A DNA stretch of 64,000 bases, from positions 182,325,448 through 182,389,447 of the forward strand of contig JAVHZZ010000005.1 in the NCBI GenBank assembly GCA_036250195.1, read 5' to 3'. The notes under the pieces are model-generated. The model worked only from the letters and a program-made list of their open reading frames with translations, had not been told where the DNA came from and did not search any database. The translations under genes and the position numbers were made by a program. This document shows, piece after piece, positions 56,801 to 64,000 of this stretch (position 1 is the stretch's first letter; each line of letters begins with the position of its first letter). Source of the DNA: Mixophyes australis. Lineage: Eukaryota; Chordata; Amphibia; Anura; Limnodynastidae.

Positions 56801-59692
56801 TATCAGCCAGAGGGAAATTTCATCTAGAACACGTTTTTTAATAAAGAAACAGTGGATCTGCACACGCAGATTTTTCTAGGTTCATCAACACAGAAAAAAA
56901 AAGATGATTATTTTGGTAACATTCATTACATAGAAACACTTAAAGACATACATAATTCATGATAATGTCACTTTATAATCTAGACATGGAATAACCATTT
57001 AAGTGATGTAATTTAACCATGATGCAAAAGTAAAATAATTTTGGATAGAGACAACCTTTTATGTGATGGTTACAAATCTGCTTTACGTTGACCTTTACTT
57101 TTTTATGTGTACATAATATTTACTATGATAGATACACAAAAATAAGGCATACATTCACAGTAAATGATCTGTACTATTCTGAGTAATGCCACAATTTTTC
57201 TATGACGTGTGTTACCTTCTGACCTGTTCTGTTCAATGACACTTGTCTGGCCTTGAAAGGTGTATAAGGAAATATCCTTAATTTGTCTGCAATGAAATAT
57301 GCAATATGACATAAGGGAAATTAACCTATATTAAAAGCCATTTACCATAATTGCAGCAATCACAGATTGTTATGAGAATAAATAATGACCAAATGTGTCA
57401 GTAAAATGCTAAATGACTGACAAGTTGTAACAATGATGTTGAATGGATGAAGAACAACTAATATACTAAATGAAACATCCCTTGTATACAGTCTCAACAC
57501 CATGTAGTTTAAATTAAAGCAAACTGATATAACTGGAATGAAGAAGAAAGCTGCACTCGTAGTCTTGGCTGTAAATAAAATCAGTGAGGTCCAAAACAGA
57601 CATATGGAAATGAGAAGGATGGCACCCAAAAACACCAACTTGTTTCACACCACAGGGCCCTAAACCATATAGTACTAAGTCCCCATAGTAAGGTGTATTA
57701 GAAAAATTAAATTACCAACACTTGCAAAACAATCAGTAAACCAAGTCATATAATTTTTAATATTTTACTTAGACTCCACAATGTATAGCAATAAGGAGGG
57801 AAATGTATCAAGGCCCAATTTTTTACTGTTTTCAAATTGTTGCAGATTGCGATGGCTTGGAGGGTCAAAACTTAAATTGTCTATTATTTGTGACAATTTA
57901 AACACACATAAACCATCGACAGTTTAGTCAAAAATTGTCACGTGCGTTCTGGCCCTTATAGTGCCACAAGTGTGCAGTATAAATGGTTCCCCCATCATGA
58001 AATAATACGTTTTGTCCACATATATATATAGAATAGATAATCAATTCTATCAGGTGCTACACTTCGGCATGCAGCCGCGTGTGTACTCTAGAATTTCCAC
58101 AACTAATTCAAAAACACATAGATATATACAAAAAATTGAGTACATACACTTGCGCTTCCGTTCATGCCCATAGATGTTCATAAACCAAATGTGCTATTCA
58201 TAATTAGATGGTATTCCTCGCTTAGGACTCAAAGATGTCATCATATAAAATGTGTACATGTATGGAAAAACACAAAAAAACATACAAGACCACATAGCGT
58301 ATTATGTAAACATATGATCTAATACTTTCAAGTCCACCACCAGAATGATAGTATGTGTCAAAGTCCTAAAATATGTCGTTTGTCCTCACAGCACCACACT
58401 CGTGATATCTTCTCCTCAAAACCCCTCTCGGGTATATGCTTACATCTCCATAGAATAATATGCGCTTTTCAAATCCAACCTCCTCCTCCTCATACAAACA
58501 AATATGGAAAATGTCTCCAGAAGAGCGATGGGGCATGGAATATATAAAAAAAAGCATACGAAGACAACTTCGTGCATTACCCCACAATACACATTTAATA
58601 TCAATAGAACAGATAAAAACAATAATAAAACTGGAAAGCACACATGTGCAAACGTATCCACACAATAATATAAAAGTCCCGTACTGGATGGCAATGTGTA
58701 TAAAGCCTGTGAAGGAATCCACTTATAGATGGTATTGCTGCAGCTTGGGATCCAAAACACAAGTACGTGTCACACTGGTCACTCGGTATCTGGGAAAAAC
58801 AGCCAACGCGTTTCAACCCTGTCCGTCGTGGGTCTTTTTATTATTGCCCGTGTTACCAATCAAATAAAATTGCCCCCTTAATATAATGATAAATTAAATG
58901 ATTAGACCTGCGAGTGTATTTTTCACATTTAGAAGCTAATATCATTGGACATAGTGTCCAACAGACTTGTTAATTTAAAGTCCATTATTGATCACACATT
59001 AGTCAATTGGTCTGCTTAGGCATTGCATAAAACATCAGGCTTGGTTTAGTAGGCATAGCTAGGATGCCTGATGCAGATTTTAAAAATCAGTGATTCTTTT
59101 TATTCTAGCGGCTTAGCTGAAAGAATGGTCCAGTCCTTTTCCTGATGTGTTCTGTTCTCTACAACTAGGTGACAATGTCTTCCAGGAAGAGTTATATTCA
59201 GAAGAATATGAGTATGGGAGAGGTCCATACAATGGCTACCAATCAGGAGATGATTACTTAATTACAGCAACAGAAATTCCATCTAGCTCAAATGTCCCAG
59301 AAGGGCTTTATACAGATGAAGTCACATTTTCTGGCTATTATCCCGACACACAGCTTGAAACAGAAGAATCTGGTCCTTATCCACCGCCTACAGAATCGTT
59401 TTTTGCTGCAAGAGATGTAACTACAATTACAACAAGACTTCCATATCATCGTCATACTACTCCAAGTGAAACTGAGGACAGTCTACCAGCACCAGAGCTT
59501 TCCTACCAGGACGAGGGTATTTATTTTACTTGTTTAGTTACATTTTATTCAGCACGATAAATGATTATCAGTGATTTATAGACAATGGTAACCACAATGT
59601 TGTGAAAACCTTTTTCAGATTTTTAATCAACTTATGAACTCTAGTTCTGGTTTCTGACATGTTAGATGGTATTGCCATTCTGGAAAAGATAA

Positions 59693-59733
<41 letters not shown>

Positions 59734-62700
59734 GTATTTATTTATAGGGCGCCACTAGGTATCCGTAGCGCCGTACAGGGTGAGACAGCACGGAACAGTT
59801 AACAAAAAGCACAGTAACTCGGAAGCTCAAAGTACAGCTAGATGAAAGGTGAGAGGCCCCGGGGGTAGAGAGAGGGGTAGAAGGGCCTCACGGAAGAGAC
59901 AAGGAGCCGGAGAGCAGAGTTAAGGTGGTGGAGAACAGGAGGAGAGGAGGCCCTGCTCGAAGGAGCGTACAATCTAAGATGAGGGTAGGACGGACAGAGA
60001 CGCAAGGGTAGGAGGAGGAAAGGGGGAGAGCGGAGGCAAGGACGGAGATAGCATAAATCTTGCTAAATGCTCTATTTTTAGTGTTGGGAGTTGATGGGAC
60101 ATTATTGTAATAATATTTGGATAGTCCACTAATGTTATTTGCCATAGGGTAATATTCGATAATCTAGTTATAAATAAATGGAGCAAGTGATTCTCTTAAT
60201 AATTTTTAATTAAAAATGTTCCAGATAACTACCATTTGTAAATGTAATTCAAATGCAGATTTAGTGAAAAGAAAAAAGGGAGAAAGAATACTAGTTGGGG
60301 AAGGCACACCTCAAATATGTGGTAGAGATGTTAGCTGTATAGGATTAGTACCATCTGGAAGCCTTCTCCCAATTCATCATTTTGCTCTCAATCATGAAGT
60401 TGAAAAAATTGACACACGTAAAAACAAATTTTATTAATATTAATTAAAATGTTAAAAAGCAAAATATTAAAATTTGGAGTAAGTGAGAAGCTCAGAGATA
60501 AAATTGTATATTTGGCATTACCATTTGTTAGGCTCTACCGTTGGTATAATATTGAAATATTATGTGTTGCAAGATACATGCAACTAGTATTAATAATAGC
60601 AGTGAATCGGGTCAACTTATGCAGTGCAATTCATTGGAATCTCAATGCTGATTATAAGGCTTATTGGCATATTCAATTGTTTGAATATCCCGCAGCGGTA
60701 AAACTATTACAGTTATTACGGTAATAGTAAGCTGGATTTCAGCTCTCGGCTCAGGGAGCTTCGAGCTGAAATCCAGCGAGAAAACTACTGTATTAACGGT
60801 ATTTACGCGCACTATTACCGTACTAACGGTAATAGTGCGCACGCCACAAGATTTTTGGCATTTTCGCCAACAATTGAATACGCCCCTAAGTCTCTAGACT
60901 ATAATGTTGATAGCTAAAGCTGCTCTCACAAATATTCCTTTACACAAGAGATAAAATGTTGCAAATCAAGTGCAACATTATATCAAGCTGATTTGATATT
61001 GACTCCATCAGGAGATTTCAAATATAAATGGAGTGAAAGGTGAATAAATTACTATTACCAATAGTGCCTCACATTCAAGCTGTCATACTCAATTCATTGA
61101 TCCTATGTTCTCAAATATTCTAAATGCAACTGGCACTAATTGGGCAATTACTTAGTCAATGCAGATGTTGTTTGAAATTCTGCCCTATTATAAATAGAAT
61201 GGCAGTATTGCAAGTGAAGCTAAAACCTGAGCACATTTAAGAACAGTATATAGTATATACTTGTCGCAATGTAACTAATAAAGAATTTATTCAGTCCCAG
61301 GGGCCTACTTATCAAATTTATCTCCCTGTAAAATCCCAGAAAACAACAGTTTTCGGGGATTGCCCCAAATCACTACTATTATTAATACTTGTTGCATGTA
61401 TCTTGCAACACATAATATTTCAATATTATACCATACCAAGGTAAGAGCTTAACAAATGGTAATGCCAAATATACAATTGTATCTCTGAGCTTCTCACTTA
61501 CTCCAAATTTTAATATTTTGCTTTTAAACATTTTAATTAATATTAATAAAATTTGTTTTTATGTGTGTCAATTTTTTCAACTCATGATTGAGAGCAAAAT
61601 GATGAATTGGGAGATGGCTTCAAGATGGTACTAATTCTATACAGCTAACATCTCTACCACATATTTGAGGTGTGCCTTCTCCAGTTAGAATTTTTTCTTC
61701 CTTTTTATCTTCTCAGTATATTACGATACAATACTACAGGAAGTAGCACCCTCACTGGTTTTCAGTTAGATCAATTTGTTGTTCAGGATTTCCTGTAAGA
61801 CACCACTATTCTGAATATGGGTTTGATTGCAAGATCTCATTAGTATACATATTTATTTGGAACAAGTTAACCCATGCATGATACTCATGCATTCTAGTCA
61901 AATTAAGCTACTTAAGGTGTTAAAAAGGTTCTTGTCATGCATTTGGGCCTAGCCTAGGCCTCCTCAGGGGAAGAGCGTTACTTCCCGACGCAAGCGCCCT
62001 TTTTTAACGTGGTTTTGTCCACATGTCACCACCTCATCATTTTTCTCCATTACCTCATCCTTCATCTTCATCGCCACATCCTTCATCAAGCTACTTAAGG
62101 TGTTAAAAACTCCCCACTGTCACCCCCGGCAACTACCAACCACTCCCAACTGTCACTTCTCCTTCAAGAAATATATAGGTCAGTGTATAACTCTGCCCAG
62201 CAGGTGGCGCTGCAGCTTGTTTTTTTTTTCCACACACGCCACTAGGCATTTATATAGTAGATTCTCTAGTGCGGAAGGTAAACTGCTTCTTATAAATACA
62301 GATTTAAATCTGTTTAAAATTATACAAATGTTAATATGAGTAGGGATACTTTGTATAGAAATGAACAAGAACATAACATATTTACAATGCCATATTTACA
62401 ATACTTCCATAATGATCTCTCTTTGAGCATGCAACAATGTGATTTATGTGTTGAGAACAATTATATCTCCATGACAATACCATTGTGCTTTTTTTCATGG
62501 CAAAGATCGGTGTGGCATAAATGGAAAATACTTCTCAGACGACAGGAGTTGTTATAGCTCAGCACAAGCCACTAATTATCATTTACTAGGTCGTGCAAAA
62601 TGTGCACTAAACCATAGCAGCAGATCACAAGCTTTGACTTGTGTATTACAAATGAATATGCTAACTTTGAAAAAAAAAATGTTTTCCATCTGCTTTAATT

Positions 62701-62950
62701 TTATTTAGTCATATAATATGTTTAACTTTGATTATTCTTATATTAGTTGTTACCATCATAGTTGAGAGTAACTAAAGTAATACATACAGTGCTTACTCAA
62801 ATGTCTTTATGAACGTTCTCTCTTAGCAACAAATTTGATCGAAGAGTTTCGTGTGGGCAGTATTTCTGGAGTCAGAATCATTAAAGGATCACAAAGTCAT
62901 TTGAAAGCTTATCAGCTTGGGGCAAGAGCACATGTTACAAGACAATCCCG
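50708..62950 (+). CDS. 5' part of a gene for a secreted matrix-like protein (three coding exons; continues beyond window)
   Basis: Exons 50708-50813, 59169-59516 and 62827-62950 join in phases 1, 1 and 2 and give about 193 codons without a stop. Seen: an N-terminal signal peptide (MCGKGKYIATWLFVCSLLGA); a linker of about 125 residues very rich in Tyr, Asp, Glu, Ser, Thr and Pro (EELYSEEYEYGRGPYNGYQS), whose acidic-flanked tyrosines are possible sulfation sites; then TNLIEEFRVGSISGVRIIKG and YQLGARAHVTRQSR. The last part resembles the start of a thrombospondin-N/laminin-G-like domain as in fibril-associated collagens (inference from pattern). I do not recognise the gene. Position downstream of SNRNP48 on the same strand would suggest BMP6 from mammalian synteny, but this protein is not BMP6-like. 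Confidence 0.75.
51555..51743. mobile_element. Palindromic MITE, about 189 bp
   Basis: Arms of about 85 bp pair nearly perfectly (GTAAATGTATGAATCTCCGG and its complement) around a short TTGCAAAGGGAAACTTCCCT centre. End bases GGGGGT/ACTCCC. The target duplication is unclear. It lies in the first large intron of the secreted-protein gene. Confidence 0.85.
51850..52795 (+). mobile_element. Possible LTR-like sequence
   Basis: Contains a TATA box (CTATATAGAGAAC near 52296), then AATAAGG near 52641 with downstream T/C-rich sequence, and no coding frame. The arrangement resembles a solo LTR, but clean TG/CA ends and a target duplication were not found. Confidence 0.3.
52796..54400. other. Intron sequence, SINE-like patch
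   Basis: AT-rich intron. 53685-53730 reads, in reverse complement, as a SINE tail (ATCTGTGTGGAGTTTGTAT). Confidence 0.4.
54404..54831 (-). pseudogene. Unrecognised minus-strand coding relic, possible processed pseudogene
   Basis: On the minus strand ATG 54831 reads MAEIDILKYAFLAADAHYYL and stops after 28 codons. An overlapping frame then runs on to 54404 with a membrane-like stretch (INMGTVISLLTGLALTLAMS). No introns are apparent over 430 bp and the composition is protein-like, so an intronless relic is possible. I could not name the parent. It may also be chance. Confidence 0.3.
54832..58350. other. Intron sequence without recognised element
   Basis: AT-rich intron of the secreted-protein gene. 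No exon, RNA gene or bounded repeat supported. Confidence 0.4.
58700..58870 (-). repeat. Possible Penelope-like element non-coding end
   Basis: The reverse complement contains GGGTTGAAACGCGTTGGCTG after a CGACGGACAGGG block. GAAACGCGT motifs of this type are frequent in Penelope-like terminal regions. No coding part adjoins it. Confidence 0.3.
59169..59516 (+). CDS. Secreted-protein gene, second coding exon (acidic Tyr-rich linker)
   Basis: Acceptor CTCTACAACTAG, donor GAGG|GTATTT, phase 1 in and out. 115 full codons with long-range low complexity: FQEELYSEEYEYGRG, SGYYPDTQLETEESG, PYPPPTESFF, TTITTRLPYHRHTT. No Cys. Confidence 0.85.
59694..59735. repeat. (ATT)n microsatellite
   Basis: About thirteen ATT units leading into a dispersed repeat (TTATAGGGCGCCACTAGGTA) that extends to about 60060. 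Confidence 0.9.
59736..60060 (-). mobile_element. Dispersed LINE/SINE 3'-tail-like repeat
   Basis: GGGCGCCACTAGGTATCCGT, GCGCCGTACAGGGTGAGACA and CGAAGGAGCGTACAATCTAA follow the ATT microsatellite, as expected for a minus-strand retroposon whose tail is the microsatellite. Confidence 0.5.
60262..61711. repeat. Large inverted repeat with arms of about 350 bp
   Basis: Left arm 60262-60612 and right arm 61367-61711 are reverse complements at roughly 85-90 percent by eye. For example AAGGCACACCTCAAATATGT at left and its complement ACATATTTGAGGTGTGCCTT at right. The 750-bp spacer contains a MITE (60664-60886). It could be a foldback element or two oppositely oriented copies of one repeat. It lies in the second large intron of the secreted-protein gene. 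Confidence 0.8.
60664..60886. mobile_element. Palindromic MITE, 223 bp, same family as 41498
   Basis: The right end CAACAATTGAATACGCCCC matches 41498-41720. The left end is altered (TTGGCATATTCAATTG). The interior has AGCTGGATTTCAGCTCTCGG and its partner. No clean 3-bp duplication (TTA versus TAA). Confidence 0.8.
61890..62260. repeat. Dispersed repeat with internal direct repeats
   Basis: AGCTACTTAAGGTGTTAAAAA occurs at about 61907 and again at 62090, separated by a GC-richer stretch with GAAGAGCGTTACTTCCCGAC. It ends near CAGGTGGCGCTGCAGCTTG. Class not determined. Confidence 0.45.
62827..62950 (+). CDS. Secreted-protein gene, third coding exon (start of TSPN/LamG-like domain)
   Basis: Acceptor TCTCTCTTAG, donor CCCG|GTAATG, phase 1 in, 2 out. 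It encodes ATNLIEEFRVGSISGVRIIK and AYQLGARAHVTRQSR. The LIxEF...GV...AYxLG...(T)R pattern is the first strand set of TSPN domains. The following exon lies outside the window. Confidence 0.82.
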
Positions 62951-64000
62951 GTAATGTATTCTACCAATTCAGACTTTATTTACACTGCCCATATGTGACA
63001 TTATATCTGCCAATTTGACCATATCTGACCAAATTGTCCAGACATCACTCTGCATCAGTTGCAAAATAACCAGCAAAGTTGATTAAAATCCAATCAGGTT
63101 TGATTTGATTTTGACCAAATATATACTTTGCTGATGCTGCAGTCTGTATTTGTGTGCAAGCATTGGATCTGTGTACTGATTCGATCCAAGTGATACCGTC
63201 AATCAGCCTGAAGGTCAAAACAATGTATCTGTCCAAAATGGGCACCTTATTTATGTACATGACCAAATTATTGGGTGCTCAGGCTGAATGACAGAATATG
63301 CCTGAGGGTGAATAGCTTATCCTCTGTGTTGGCTAACATCATATATCTAGTGAACGAATGCTGCATAAAGCATTTCAAATGACCACAGATGTATAATATT
63401 GAAGTTGATGTCAACATATAATATGTTGACATCAACTTCAATATAAATATGTTGTCTGCATTGTCATATAGACACTTTTAGCACAACAGTGTAACAGTTA
63501 AAGTTTATTTGCTATATAATCCTTCATTACAATATCTCTTTGGTAATTGTGGGATTTCGATCATTGATATTGTGGCCAGGTTGGGACCCATAAGATATTT
63601 TCTTGAGCAGCCCTACAGTTGTTTGATGACTATACAGTAATTTATCATAAATCTGATCTGGACGCCATTCTTATCTAAAGACAGATATCACCATACTCAA
63701 TAATTACTCATGTGTTGTAAGAGTTAAAATGGCTGGAGATTAAGACAATAAAAGAACACGTTAGATATGTGAATTTTGTTTTATATACAGATGAGTTTGA
63801 CACCAATCCTCCAGCACCTGTTTGGTAGGAACCTCAGGCAGGTAGAACATGAAGAATGATAAAAAAAAAGCTGCTCTGACTTTGCCAAAAGCCTATGTAA
63901 ACTGTAAAGTGGGATAGCAATTACAGGCTTTTTTTTTATCTATGTCTAATAAATTGTATATCCAGTTTTGCAGGAGTCTTCATTTGTATACAAGTGGGTG
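62951..64000. other. Third intron of the secreted-protein gene (partial)
   Basis: AT-rich intron to the window edge. It contains the 49-bp palindrome at 63396-63444. The ACAG at 63790 followed by ATGAGTTTGACACC was tested as an acceptor and fails because the phase gives an immediate stop. Confidence 0.5.
63396..63444. repeat. Perfect 24-bp-arm palindrome
   Basis: ATATTGAAGTTGATGTCAAC continues to ATAT, then one A, then the exact reverse complement. No mismatches in 24 bp arms. Confidence 0.95.

Noticed and set aside
50708..62950. BMP6 (expected from mammalian gene order after SNRNP48)
   Set aside because: The encoded N-terminus is acidic, Tyr-rich and followed by a TSPN-like start, not a TGF-beta propeptide.
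63790..63830. Fourth exon of the secreted-protein gene at ACAG 63790
   Set aside because: Joining in phase 2 gives a stop at the second codon; no good donor.

Overview
This window looks like nuclear DNA of a vertebrate with a large, repeat-rich genome, most likely a frog. Genes are spread over many small exons with GT-AG introns. The space between exons is filled with palindromic MITEs, hAT, Tc1/mariner, L1 and Penelope-like relics and tRNA-derived SINEs. The species call is an inference from repeat style. The vertebrate call rests on a complete nine-exon SNRNP48 orthologue.

Layout: (1) 1-1840 holds an LTR-like stretch, a short tandem array and a Tc1 relic. (2) 1989-16300, plus strand, is SNRNP48, the U11/U12 di-snRNP 48K protein. 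All nine coding exons, in consistent phase, encode 332 residues including the CHHC zinc finger and the RS-rich tail. Its 9-kb first intron carries a 197-bp MITE, and inside that MITE sits a 6740-bp hAT transposon (3409-10148) with an exact 8-bp target duplication. The hAT has a 984-codon transposase frame, and a different 100-bp tandem array on each side of that frame. (3) 16350-50700 has no gene I can support. It holds a Tc1 relic, a dead L1 on the minus strand (about 18280-24560) broken by two DNA elements, a 152-bp tandem array, a Tc1/mariner/Penelope mosaic (28680-30640), and three related hAT-type non-autonomous elements (35008, 36204, 47248). Two of those three carry 24-bp minisatellites, and one is nested in a Tc1 relic. 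(4) From 50705 to the right edge are the first three coding exons of a secreted protein on the plus strand: a signal peptide, a Tyr/Asp/Glu-rich linker, then the start of what resembles a thrombospondin-N/laminin-G-like domain. The gene runs out of the window and I do not recognise it.

The most notable object is the hAT element. It is recent by its exact TSD and nearly uniform arrays, and it may be close to active. It has a possible one-base frameshift at an A8 run near its N-terminus, and its 19-copy array ends 11 bp before the first ATG. A second theme is independent 24-bp array growth at the same place in two copies of one non-autonomous hAT family.
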